Origin: Eudromia elegans
Lineage: Eukaryota > Chordata > Aves > Tinamiformes > Tinamidae
Assembly (NCBI GenBank): GCA_003342815.1
Contig: PTEX01000015.1
Location: 6,643,452-6,707,451, forward strand
Length of the DNA: 64,000 nucleotides
Reading direction: 5' to 3'
The notes below the pieces were generated by a model. It was not told the DNA's origin. It searched no databases and saw only the letters and a list, made by a program, of their open reading frames with translations. Positions 10,704-23,712 of the stretch are shown piece after piece. Both the position numbers and the translations under genes were made by a program. The first letter of the stretch is position 1; each line of letters opens with the position of its first letter.

Positions 10704-13700
10704 CCAATTAGATCAGAATTCTAGCAGAGAACCATGTCGCACTTCTTCAGTCACAAGCAGCAAAAATATAATTGAAATGCTGAGATTACTTACCTGAATT
10801 TCTGCATCCTTTTTGTCTTTTATTTATTTATTTTTATTTCAGACTTGCTGGACTTTCTCTCCTGTTCTGGACCTCTCCCCTGGTGTCAATACAGCTCAGA
10901 AAGATGAAAGAAAAGGAAGCAATAGGGATGGAAAAGGGGAGAGCGGTAAAAAGAGGAGGAGGAGGGGCAGCAATTGAGGTGGAGGAAAAAAGTCAACAGT
11001 GGTTCAGTTAAGGCTCTAAATAACAGGTTGTTTGTAGCTTCCGTTCCATCTGACCTTTTGTTCTGGCTCAGAGGCCTCATGCTCCTCTCCACCACCTTAG
11101 TTTTCTTCAGCACTTTAGCTACAGATGTCTCAGTATTCATTTACATTTCTAAAAAACAAACACAGAACAACAAATATTTGTCAAATAGCAAAGTAAGACA
11201 CCCCTTTTGACGAATTATGACCTGACCTATACATGGCATTGGTTCTTGAAATATAGTTCTTTTTGTTGTTGCTTTTCTTCATAATGATATCTTCAAATAA
11301 TTAAAGTGAAATCTGAAACCATTATGAGTAAAAGAAAAAAAATCCAGTCCTTTTACACTCAAGTATAAAATCAGTATATATGTGACTCATTCTTTCAATT
11401 TAGTTCATCTGAGTCCAAAACCAGGCCTTTTTTTTGGCCCTTTTTTTTTTTTTTTGCCTTCCCTTCTTTCAAAGCTTTACTTGCAGTGACTATTCTTACT
11501 CCTTATCATCTTAGTAGGACTATAAAGTATCAACTATTCATAATTTTTAATTAGTTTGGAATTTGCAGTGTCTTATTCAGCTTTGCAGGATAAAGTCATC
11601 CCACTGGAGTACAAAATGCAAGCTCTTTTTTGTTCCTGTAGTGAGACAGGCAGACCAGTGAGAAACAGTGACACTGCTCCTCTTTGCTGGTCTGGTATTT
11701 TGCTTGTTCTTAGAATCTAGCTTTTTTGTCTGTCTGGAAGGTATCGGCATAGCCATTGTGAAGGTGGAGATGTGCTTGTATTAAAAGGACTCTTTGGCCA
11801 GAGCTCTTTACATTCTTCATGCATTCTTGCCTCCTCACAACTATTCCTGCCAGGAAACCTGTCTACCTGACAAGGTTGATTTAGGAGTGTTAATAGAAGG
11901 GGTAGTTCCAGTAATTGTTCTTTCTAAGAGGGTATTTCCTAGGTGTAGAGCTTAAACTGATCCTGCAGAACCACTTACAAATTTGCCTAAGACAAAAAAG
12001 TGAAACAGATATCACTGAGCTAATACAAAAACAATGTCCAGTAGCAAGTTTATGGATAGCAAATCCTTTAAATAATAAATATTAAGAAATCATTATTTTA
12101 AGGTAAAATGGTGAATGAAAAAAGATGTTGACATCTAGCCTTACAGATGTTGGTGGAACAGGTCCAGAGCAGAATGATCAGGTCCAAAACTGAAATACAT
12201 TTTATATCCTGAAAGTCATAGAGAGGCAACAGTAGGAAACACTTTTGTGTGTTGTGTGTATTTAGATATATACAAATAAATAAAAATATAATATATGAAT
12301 CTGTAAAATAATAAAATACTTTCAGACATTTTATATTTTTATATTTTATTCTTTATTAACATTTAAGAGGAATTCAGTTTACATTTGCTTAAAAGATACA
12401 TACTGTATACTGAGTATTGACTCATTATTTTTATAGAAACTGGTATATTGTATATACTGTCAGGTATATTATTCTTTCTGTTTAGATTTTGATCATCTGT
12501 GCTCAATTTACTTGAGTCACACACCTGAAAAATGGGTTTCCAATTCCAACAGGGTATTCAGAGCTTCTGAACATAGTACCAAGGGTTTCTGTGCAGTAAA
12601 TACTGAAAAGGAGGCATCTCCAAAGAACCATTTGGAATAATTGGATGAGTCTGTCTATCTGGGGAACTGTGTTGGGAGCTGCAGCAGTCCCACAGGGGTT
12701 CCCAGGCATACACTAGAGCATACTTGACAAAAGGCATTTTCATGCAGCTGCTTGAGCCAGGAAATTGCATTGCTCTCTTGCCTCCCCTGAGATTCACAGT
12801 GGTGGGAATGTTTGCAAGAAACTTCTCTGGGCTCACTGGGAACTTAGGGTCTGAGATGGAGGTTCTCATTTTAACGGCAAGTAGCACTGGAACAGGCAAC
12901 ACAAATCCTTTTCTTGAGATTCAGACCTTCTTAGTTAACTGTAGATGTCAATTAAGGTAAGCCTACCTTAAAGTCTACCTTCCTGACAGTAAGACAGAAG
13001 TTGTATATTTTGAAGATTGACCTAAGTTGACATTTAAAAGCAATGCAAAGCTTCCCATAGTTAGTAATTTAGTATAATTTGCAAAGGTGAGAAGTCTGTC
13101 TTATTCATGTAGGTAGTGGTTTAGAAGTCATTGATGCTGGTGCAGTTTGTAAGACTGCCACACAAGCCCAGTGAAGAAGGAGCCCTGATAAAGGATCAGA
13201 CACAGAGATTTCGAATTGGGGAGGAGTTGTGGTGACTCCTTGTACTCACTCATATCCTTTACCATTTTTCAGTCCTACTACCCTGTCAACTAACCCCCAA
13301 GACACATTTTAACTTTGTAGATTTCTTTGAAACTTTTATCTTCTCCTTCAGAATGCAACAAAATAATTTCATTGAGCAATTGCCACTTCAAAATGTAACT
13401 ACAGTGTAATCCATAATCATCAATTTCTTTTATGACCAGCTGTTTGCTATTATGTTTTACAGCCTCACAGTGCATCAGTAAAGAATTTTTATAGAAGTCA
13501 AGTAATAGAGTTGGCACCTTTGATGATAGGAACTTCTAATAAAAACTTTGAAAGCTTTGATTGGTTCCTGCAAAGGTACTATTCTTTGCATATGATTATA
13601 ATCAGTCCATTTCAAATTAAATGCTTCATGACCTCTGGAATGTGAAATAAAATGTATCTCATGGTATCTGATCTTACACATAACAGCTGAGTTTTAAAAA

Positions 13701-14475
13701 GAATTTGCAATACTCTTTCCATATTAGACTTCATCCAGGAAATTCAAAGTCACATCTCCAAATCAAGATACTTACTTGTTAGCTACTGCTCACACAGACC
13801 AGCCAGCATAAGTATTTTTAAAAGTCAAGAGAATTTTGGCCACTTCTTTTAACTATGGAGTTTAATTCCTGCCTCAATATCTTTATGTAAAACATACTGT
13901 ATACATTAAGATTACTAATATCATGGCTGTCTCCATCTGGCCTTGAAAACAGAATGAAGATTGTCATCCTTGTCAGTAGTATATTTATATAAAAATGTAT
14001 TTTAAGTAAATATGTTGGGAAAAAGCCTTCTAGGTATCCACTGAATGTAAAATATGTAGTTTTGTGCATGGGTCTTGGTATGTAGTAAGATGATTTGTCT
14101 AAACAGATACTGAGAATCAGAAACCACTCTTATTTGTAGTTGTGTGAGATTTTTGCTGTGACTGCATTTGACTTGTCCTGAGACCGAATTTTGTCTGAGA
14201 ACATACTTTCTTGGTTTGGTTTTATTTGTTAAAGTTGAAAAAATGTGCATTATATTTTCTCTTAAAAACCTGTCTTTCCTAATGTCATGTAATTTGAATA
14301 ATGCAAAGAACATACTTTGATATACAGAAGATGTGCCTATGTAGCCATATCAAAGGATGCTCCCAGTCTTAGATCTATGACAACTTTGCCATTTATTTCA
14401 TTAGGAGCAAGATCAGGCTTATACATTCATGTTTCTGACACCATGATATAATTTCTGATTTTGTATTTTGTCATT

Positions 14476-14542
14476 TTCTGATATGTATAGATATGGAGCA
14501 TTCTGATATGTATAGATATAGATATGTATAGATATGGAGCAG
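14476..14542. repeat. nested tandem repeat, 25-bp unit
   Basis: A 25-bp unit (14476-14500, TTCTGATATG... ending in TGGAGCA) is followed by a second copy that begins identically at 14501. The second copy is lengthened by an internal duplication of a TATAGATATG-type block before TGGAGCA reappears near 14534-14540. This pattern is read directly and fits replication slippage at two scales. Confidence 0.75.
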
Positions 14543-14807
14543 GATATAAACTCAATAAAACAGGCAATCCGATATCCAGTGAATTGGTGGTTCTGAAGAT
14601 GGAATAATACAAATCTGATTTAATGTGTTAAATCAAATTATGTTTTCCTAGTAAAAATACAGTATGCTTTTTTTTTCTCATATGCTAAAAGTAAAGCTGA
14701 TGAGCTGATGGAACAGGTTGAACTTAAGGTCCAGCTAGCTCGTTACTCTGTTTCTGCTGGTAGTAAAGAATGAAAAGTATTCATGGCAAGATGCTCCTTC
14801 ATACTGT

Positions 14808-14846
14808 TACTACTACTACTACTGCTACTACTATTACTACTACTAC
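14808..14846. repeat. (TAC)13 trinucleotide repeat
   Basis: Thirteen consecutive triplets, TAC except for TGC at unit 6 and TAT at unit 9. On the other strand it reads GTA/AGT and gives the serine run in a spurious frame. A likely polymorphic microsatellite. Confidence 0.85.
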
Positions 14847-16375
14847 TAAAAATGTAGAACACTGGAATAATGATGCAAGAATTCATAGGGAAATGTAGTT
14901 TAATATTCATACTGATATAGAAACATTTCTTGTACACATAGATACATATCAGAACTGACTAGTCCTACCAAGCAATATATGATAGCACTTAGTGATCATA
15001 TCAACATAACAACAATGTAATATTCTCCAGTAAAACAAAGCAAGCAAAAAAAACCTTTAAAATATGCTGCAGAAAATGTCTTATTGCAAATACACTTTTT
15101 TTTTAATTAAAAAAGAAGTTAAATTTTTCTGCAAAATAATGAACCAAGTAGAAATATATTATTCAATGGTACTGCAGTTCAGGTCCAACTGCTGAAGTAA
15201 TAAATGTAGGAGTTTAGTATTTCTTAAATTCTTATAATTCCTAATTTCATTTTTCTTTGACTGTACAATCTGCTTAAGGTTTTGATGTTTTTGGAATGTT
15301 TGTATACATAGTTTATATTAGCTATTGTAAAGGTGATTACCCATATAGACATATATTTCAAGTTTCATTATGATATATGTGATTATGGTAGCATAAAAGA
15401 AATCTATTTATGAAAAATATTTTTGAGCATTGTCTTGTATTTTTTTTCTTGTTTAGAATAGTTTTTCTGTTGAAAATAATATCACATCCATTTACAAAAT
15501 TTAATGAAATAAAGGATCTTTCTATAACCATAGGGGAACCACTGAATTTTTTATGAGTTAAAATGACTATAAGTGGGAATTTGCAGTAGAACTGGAAATT
15601 AACTCCTTTGCAATGACTTAACAAAAATAGTCTTTGTCTCTTGGTGGTTTTGTTTAATGATGTATTTAATAGAAAATATGCAAAAAATATATGCATATAT
15701 TTCTAAAATGTATTTATGTGTGTGTGTGAATAGAATATATCATGCATTAAATGTAAATCAAATGAAAAGAATAGGCCTGTTTTCTGCATGTTCTGTCAGA
15801 AGTTCTAAAGTTTTCTATAATTAACATTTGCATCATTATATGGCAATGTAAAGCTGTAGCATTGTAAAGCGTCCTCTAGCAGATAGATTAAATTCAGTCA
15901 TGTCTGTATCACAGAAAAAAATTTGGAAGCCAGTCCTCTGACGTCTGTGAGTTTCAGCTTGGAGATGCCTGGAGAGGCGTTTGCCTATAGCATCAATGCT
16001 CAAAGTTAAACTAATCTTTATTTTAGTCCTTTACAATGTGAGACATATTTTTTTCAGTGTGAAGATATCTGATATCAGCTCATGTGCACTCATGCAGTTA
16101 GAAGCTCCTACCAGAAATATATGGAAAATGCGAAGACTTTACCTTTCCTTCTTGGATACCTTTCTTCATTTAAAAATATTATTTCTTATGTTTAGGTATT
16201 TTAATCTCATGCCATATATTTTATATATAAGTTTTCTGTGTATTGGAATATAATTTAATTATCCTAAATATTGTCATTGTATCCTTTTCATTAGTCTCTA
16301 GGCAGTTCTTTCACTTGGAGATTTTTTTTATATCACTAATCTTTCCAAACATCATATAATACATCTCTCTCCCTC

Positions 16376-16394
16376 TTTTTTTTTTTTTTTTTTT
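16376..16394. repeat. poly-T tract (19 T)
   Basis: A homopolymer run following a CT-rich stretch (16365-16375). No adjacent retroposon body recognised. Confidence 0.8.
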
Positions 16395-19300
16395 AAGTGG
16401 TTCTTTAGTAACAGCATATTTCAAAGTGGATGGAGCAGACTTCAAAGCCAAGTTAACAAATAGTGAAATTATCACATCCAAATCCTACAGACAGACAAAT
16501 TTTAAAAAAGACATGCAACTAATTAGGCAACTAATTTTGATTTTTAAATGTGCTTTCCCTGGAAGTGGTTTCTTGCCATCTGTTAAAGAGAATCTAAAAG
16601 AAATTGCAGATTACATCATATAAGACATAGGATATCTTATATGGTGTAAAATAGACATTTTGTTGAATTGCACTCTTTATGTTTGCTAGTTAAAGCACTT
16701 GCCTTTGTCACTGTGAAATATGAATTCATAGAAAAGTATTACATAGGCTAATAACTTGGCTTTAAATATACAGATCTATTTACGTAGTGACTCTCAATCT
16801 AACTGATCCAAAGATCTCCAGCGAGCTCTGATGAGGGAATGAAGTGGTGCTTTGGTTAGGATCATGCTTGGTTGTGCTGGAATTCAGTATGGAGGCATGG
16901 AGTTTTCTCTTGGTAACTTCCAAACATGCATAAAAGTAAGGTCCCTCTTGCAAGTCTTATCCTATTTTGAAGATTGCTTTAGTACCAAATAAGATAATGA
17001 GTGACTTATTGTAAATCAGTATTGATGTTTTCAGGTGGTAAGATTCTTATTCAATTACTAGGGGCAGACTTAAGTAGGTAGTAAGACTGACACTCTGGAA
17101 TAAGCTGTCTGTTTTATAGGAACATCTATTATGTTATATATACTATGTATGTCATATAGGGTGATCTCCTGTCGGTGAGGAGAGCTGCATTGTTGTCCCT
17201 ACTCTGCAGAGCATACAACATATAATTCAGTGATGATAATTTCACATAAAACAGTAAGAAACACCATATGGGAAATCTGTGCACTTCACTCCAAGCACAA
17301 GATTAGAGGATGGTATTAAATAAGGTCCTTCAAAGTAAGTGCCATAGTGCTGTGCCTTAGGTCTTTTGCATGTTAAAAACTGTCCTTATTAAACTGTCTA
17401 GAGTATTTTCAACATTTAAGGTTAAATTTTGCTTGAACTGAGCCTACTTCTGTCACCTACATGTATCTGTTACAGAGCTACTAAGGTAGCTGTGAAATAT
17501 TTTCATGAATTCTGAAAAAACAAAAATAATTCCCATAAGTAACTACATAAGGCAGGAAGGCTAACAAAACTATTTTGGGAGTTAAGATAAAATTTTAACA
17601 ATAAAATGGCCTTGACATTTTTAAACATGGTGACCCATATTCCCAGCTGGTAAAAACTGCTAGGATGTCTCTATTGAATTAATTGAATCTATGAGAATTG
17701 ACAGTCCTTGGTTCTATGCTCGTAGCTTGTTCATAGCAAATTTAATGGGATTTGGTTTCTTTTAGTGAGAAGTTTTGGAAGTAGGCTGATTAGATCTGTA
17801 ATGGGAAGATCATTTTAGCCTTGCCACGGAATGACTAATGGAGCTTTCGAATGTTCAGGAAATACATGTGTGTGCTGTTTGTGACAGGTGGGGGGAAATT
17901 AATGTTATGAAACTTGAGCACAGAAACCTTTTCAGTGAAAGTCATTAGCTGTTTTTTGCATTTTGAAAGGATTTTAGGAAAATGCATTGTTCATAGCAAG
18001 AGAATAGTTAGAAAGTCAGTTATTTCTGATAGGAGGTGTTGGACACAAGCTTGCTTTTTTTTTTTTATCTATATGCCACTGCAGAAAAATCTATTTTGAG
18101 GCTTGAGTATGGTATTGATTACAATCAATTGTAAATTTTACATAGACTAAGGTGTACCCTACTTAGCAAGAAGTACATTGACAAGGAGAATGTTTTAATG
18201 AACCTAAGAAGTGTTGGCATCTAATTAGTCTGGTGACAGCCTTAAAGAATACTCTGTAAATGTGTTATCATTTGACAATACAATTTTAAGATTGATTATT
18301 GAGATAGAATTGAGTGTGCTATTAAACACGTACTAAATCTTGACAAGGGTTAAATAATAGAAGGTTTCAGTAGATACAGTTGTCAGACAGATATTCAGCA
18401 GCCAAAAGACTGGGGTTTTTTTATGGTTCTACTTTGCACTGAGAGTTGCAGTTTGCCTTAGGAGGAAAACTTTGAAGCCAGTATGCCTGAGAGAGGTTAA
18501 AGAATCATACTGAATAGGTACCAGGGGGTAAAAATCACTGAATAAAAATATCTGGGCTCCTTCCCTTTTGATAAACAGAAAAATATTTATATACTGAAAA
18601 AGTCATTATAAAATCAGAAATTATCCAGTGCTATTTCAACAGTTTTTTTTTTTTCTCATCTGTGTTTTAGAACCAATATTTTTTTTCACCATTGGTATGT
18701 GTAATGAGCCATAGTTAATATATGCTACTTTGCTTAATCTCTCCGAAAGTCAGCTTTGCAATGTGCAAGAAAGACGGCCTGGAGGAGAATGGATACAAAC
18801 AAGGGATAAAAATTGAAAATGTATTCATGGATTCTAAGCCTCAGCTGTCATCTCATGGATGAAATATATGGGGGACTAGGCAGAATTGAGTTTTGTTATT
18901 GACCTTGCAGTGTGGGTATATCACTTAGCCTATCTAAGCCTTTTTTTTTTTTTTTTAATCTCATTATTTAAATTAGTTTGAATAGTTTGAACCACAGAGC
19001 TGCTTGGTGATGTAAAGTGTCGTAGTTAAATCGTAACTATAAAACAGGAGCAGTATAGTAAGAAACTATGTTAAGATGGACTCAAAAGCTTTATTAGGAA
19101 GTGCCAGACTGCTTGCATCTCTCTCAAAGTTGATAAATATGGATGCTTGAGAAGATTTAGCAATGCCCTAGAAAACATTCAAATGGTGAACAAAATTGCT
19201 GTAACTTTAGGAAGATACTTTTCAGAACCTTTTGTGAATCTGTGAGCAGGCAAATCTAATGCCATTTTCACACAAAGTTTTATTAAGCCCCATTCACCCA

Positions 19301-21328
19301 CCCTATGGGGCCTGAAGAAACCAAGAGTTTGGAGGGTGGAAAGAGAAATATCCACTGGTCTGCTTCATGCTGTGGCAGTTTCTCAGATCAGCAGCTTCTT
19401 TAGCACGTGGCAGTCTGTAATGGCTCCCAAAAGGACTTTTACACAAGAATTGCCAAAGCATGGGAGATTCTGCCCATATTTTTTCGTGCTCCTGGCATGT
19501 ATCGTGGTAGGGGATAAGATACAATTGCAAGCTATACTTGACATCAGTTCTGTGCTGGCAGGGTCTCTAAATAACTCCCAGGACAGCTTTTCCTGACCTC
19601 TCTTCTGATTAGAAAAAGGCAAGGTTATTCACGGAATGTGGCTGTGGTTGGTCTCCCCTGAACATGGCCGAGATGATGATGTTAGTATTCTGAAACTATA
19701 ATGGAAGCTTGTCTTCACCTATATTCAGGTGAAACAAAAAGTGTGCCAAGTACTGTTGTTTGTTCAAAGAATAAACAGGCTGCTGAATAATAGCATAAGC
19801 ATGGAGTAATAAAATGTATGGGCCACAGAAATGCGGTGTAAATTTGTACTTTTCTCCTTATTTTCTATAAAATGCCCGGTGCAAAAGAGGTCCTTGTCAT
19901 TTGTGACACCAGGGAGCACTGCTTAGCTGATGCACAAATAAAGAAACAACTGACAGAGATTTGTTTTTTTGAGGGGATTTATTTGTGAAAGTTTCTTTAA
20001 AATGCCATTAATGATGGTCTTGCAGGAGTTTTCGAGCAATATGAAATTTGAAATAGAACTTTATTCATATTTCCTAATATTGCCAGTTTTCACTGTGGGG
20101 AGAAATATATTTGCAGCTCAGGCTGCATCTATTGACTGTCCTGACCTTTTTTATATTTTTGAACTGTCCATTCTCTGCCTTATTTTTTTCAAGCCCTGCA
20201 ATGGGAATAAAAGTCCTCCTCATGGCAACTAATGTGAACAAAATAGCAAAGAACCATGAGTCATATATTCTCTATCACTCTGTGAGACTTGGAAGCAAAT
20301 ATTTTAGGAGTTATTTTTTCAATCCCTGTCACAAATTTATATAAATATACTGAAAAGGTAGCCGCCAACATTGGTAAACCTGAAATCTGTTCTGGATGTT
20401 ATGCTCAATTGAAGGTCGCTGAAAGCATCAGAAAGAGAAAATATATGGCTGAAGGGTGAAGGATAACTGTCTTTACTGATCATTCTTTTCTTTATTTTGA
20501 CAAAGCACTCACAACCAGCAATATTCTTTACTTTTGCAGTAGGGAGTGTGTTCTGTAAAAGAGAGAAAATGCATTTTTAATTTACTTTATTTTGGGATAG
20601 CATGTTAACCAGTTGAGTATTGAGGGATATGGTTAGTTTAAATAAATAGGTAGTAGTCTATTTGATAGTTCCTTTACACATAGATATTAACTTTTAAAAA
20701 TAATGCCGATAAGTTATTGTTATATTGCCTCTTAAGAGAGAGGCTTTGGAAAGAATCAAAGGTCAAGTCTTTTTTTGCTGGACTTGTTTGATATTTGTTC
20801 TAATTAGTCAAGAAAGGAAAGATTGTCTGATTAGGTAACATAAAGAGATAGGCAACAAAATTTTCCTACATACATATTTAACAGCTAAACAATATGCTTT
20901 GTTTTTTCCTGGAAATATTTGTCGGATGATGACTCATTAATCTTTGCTCTCTGCCTATGGAACAGCTCTCTTTGGAGCAAAATGTAATCTTTATCTGTCT
21001 TATTTGTCTAACAAGCTAAAAAAAATCAAAAAACACAGTTCTGCTTTTCTTCAGTGATTTAAAGTATATTTTCTAACTTTTTTTTTAATAAGGTTTTTTT
21101 TTTTTTCAAATCTTGGCTTCCACGATTTTGTTTTTGTAAGTTTCAAAAGCATACTTCATTTGGAGTGAAAGAATTATTCCTTGCCAGCAGACAGCTGTAA
21201 ATACGTAAAGCACTCAAGCTTTTTAAGGGTTGGCTCAAATGCCAGCAAAAAATCGATGGTAAAATCAATGTCTTATATGTGCAGTACTTTACTTAATCAT
21301 TTAAAAAAATTATTTCAGTGAGATATAG

Positions 21329-21412
21329 AGGGCTAGATCCTGAGCAAATTGTCAGAAGTGGTTTAGTTTCTATAGAGGTCTATTGATTTACTCTTGTGCT
21401 AGATGTGACCCA
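21329..21412. repeat. possible ancient palindromic interspersed repeat
   Basis: The segment opens with GGGCTAGATCCTGAG and closes with a TGCTAGATGTGACCC-like stretch, with GATTTAC in between. This matches the layout of an old amniote palindromic element whose ends read roughly GGGCCAGATCCT and its complement. The two arms here are only loosely complementary, as expected for a very old copy. Recognition is from memory of the motif and has not been searched. Confidence 0.35.
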
Positions 21413-23520
21413 CTGCAGAAACTAAATGTAATTGTATTTTTTAATGTATTTATTTATTAAGACTGAACTTCATTACATTTTCTATAGTGATAGAACTGGA
21501 TTATTTGCATAGCAAATCAATTAGAATATGTAGTTGTGTCTGGCACAGTAGCACAATTAGCACTTATGCACTAAGGACTGAGTTTGAATTTTTTTGTGTT
21601 TCATTTTGTGTAATCTATAAAATTAATTTCTGAAGTTTCATCGCTGATTAAAACTGCTGATTTGATGAGTAATTAGGATACCCTCTGTGTACTAGAGATT
21701 CAATGAAAACAAAGCAATACAGCAATTATACACTTTCAGAAATATGTTTTCAGTGTTGATTTGATATACATTGTTCAGCTTTAATAATTTAGGATAAACC
21801 ACATGATATCATATGCTATGTATTTTGTAAGTATATCACAGAAATTTGCAGAACTACTATTAGCCATCAGTACAACTCTGCTATTGAAATGTTGCTAATA
21901 AAAATAGGAAATGATTTAGGAATCATTTCTTAAACTTTACACACTGTGTCTTGTGCTTATTCCTGCACGGTGTTGCTGTAGTGTTAGTTGTGTTATCACA
22001 TGGTGGAAATGCTAAGGTTCTGATGGTGGGCATGAAATTACTTGGGAGTTCATTTTCTGTTCTGCCTAACGAGTCAGAGTTTTGGAAATGCTGAGTAGTC
22101 AGTTGCCTTTGACTTTATCTGCAACTGACAGTGCTCATTATCTATTAAAAAAAATCAGGAAATAACTCTCAAATGGAAATTAAAATATTTTGCATTATAA
22201 AAACGATCATGTTAATATTATTGTGAATACTCTCCTTTCTCAATTCCTGACATCATGCATTTGAAATTCCTTACTTCATATTTCATCAGGGTAATTTTCT
22301 TCATTTAATATCAATCTGCCTGATCCTCATGAAAAATGTTCATTAAGCCTAATGACAATTTTTTCCTAGTAAAAAAGTACAGATTTCATTTTGGATGTCC
22401 TTTTTTTTTCTTTTTCCCTTTTTAACAGAACTTCCCATCCTTATGTAGGTAACATGGCTAGTGCTGCCTCTTGAATTGTAATAGTATCTTATTTGGTTAA
22501 TAGTTAACGCTTCTTTTAACTTACTTTCTATCTATGACCCCTCCATTTATTATGAATTAGGTATTTTATATGCAGACCGACTATTCTTTAGAATATATTA
22601 ATTAGGTCATACAGCAGGTTCTATTATTGGGTGAAAAACATAAAGCAAGGTAATTTATGGAGCATACATTTGTATGAATGTTGTGAATCATGATCAGCTA
22701 CAGTTCATACACGAATAATCACCATAGTTTTGCATATTAAAATTATAAGGCCGTCCTATGATATTTTTTGTCAAAACCCATCACACTCTTCAAATGACTT
22801 TCTAGTAGTAATATAAGGAATCTGTGTCTATCTGGATCCTTTCATTTAATTTGTTAAGCTGGTTCATTATATACTGAGACCAATTCACAGGTCAGACATG
22901 CTGGGGGATGGGCTAGGTAACTTTTTGTGTTCTCTCTTAATTCACTTTCTTATGATTTGTAATTAAAATAGTGAATATTATAGAACATCTTCATGTTTGT
23001 GAAGAATTATAGGCTACACAGCTAAAACTCAATAGTATGACTTATTCATATACATTTTTAAAACTGTTATATGTTTTTCTTATTTTGTGTGGTTTTTTTG
23101 CTCCACTGTCCTTTTAGAATTATGCTAATTCTAAAGGATTGAGAGTACCGAATGTTATCACTGTTAATTGTTTCCCTTCGTGACAATGACAATAGTAACA
23201 AATATTACATGCAGGAAACTAAGACAACATTAATTAAATTTTACCCAGTGGTAATCATAATCAAGAAGATGAGTATTTCTCAATAAGAAAAAAATATGGT
23301 TTATGATTAAAGTAACTGAATACCGTCCTGATATTCAGTGATCATGACAGTTATACCTTCCAACACTGTTGCGGTGTTATTAAAAAAAATAATAAGAGAG
23401 TGCATACAGCCTGAATAGTAAAAGGACGTATGGTTATTTTCATACTCCTTAGACTTGTTCCTTGTTCTGTGTGCTTGAGGGCTGCACAAAAATTCCTTTA
23501 GTTTCCAATGACTGATGAGT
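21413..23520. other. AT-rich unique noncoding DNA
   Basis: No gene seen. The segment includes an octamer-type palindrome (ATTTGCATAGCAAAT, 21503-21517) and several TAATTA/ATTAAT homeodomain-like sites, with a low-CpG background. Parts near 21430-21700 and 22500-22680 look like slowly evolving noncoding DNA, but this cannot be tested without alignment. Confidence 0.5.
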
Positions 23521-23712
23521 TGTCACCACATTGGGAGCCTGCTGGAAAGGCTGAATGCTGCCCTATTTCCCCTGGCCATTCTCTGTGCCTGTTGTAAGGA
23601 GAGGGGCACGGTATGGGACCCACTCCACTAACTCGTCATCTCTGCAGGATCTCTGCACGGCAATAAAGTCCTTCGCCCTGCTGTCTTCTTAGTACGGTGC
23701 AAAGCAACCACA
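23521..23712 (+). mobile_element. possible degraded LTR fragment (weak)
   Basis: A local GC-rich patch in AT-rich surroundings starts with TGTCACCACA and contains CTGCACGGCAATAAAGTCC (AATAAA at 23662-23667). It then runs into a pyrimidine-rich stretch and ends near CAACCACA. A TG...CA span with an AATAAA followed by a C/T-rich stretch resembles the R-U5 part of retroviral LTRs. No TATA box at a fitting distance and no target duplication could be found. It may equally be an unrelated GC-rich element. Confidence 0.22.

Larger units (their letters stand above)
10704..21328. other. AT-rich unique noncoding DNA
   Basis: No gene or mobile element recognised. Contents include a purine-rich stretch near 10896-10995 with AGG repeats, a T run near 11441-11455 and a nested tandem repeat at 14476-14542. 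Also present are a TAC triplet repeat at 14808-14846 and T runs at 16376-16394 and 18941-18956. Open frames of up to 114 codons (for example 12558-12902, - strand) show no domain, no supporting splice context and ordinary AT-rich composition. Confidence 0.6.

Noticed and set aside
12558-12902. 114-codon open frame on the - strand
   Set aside because: No recognisable motif, overlapped by open frames in two other phases, and no codon or splice evidence.
14808-14846. Short regular triplet units considered as a CRISPR-like or coding repeat
   Set aside because: No spacer-repeat structure and vertebrate context; it is a simple microsatellite.
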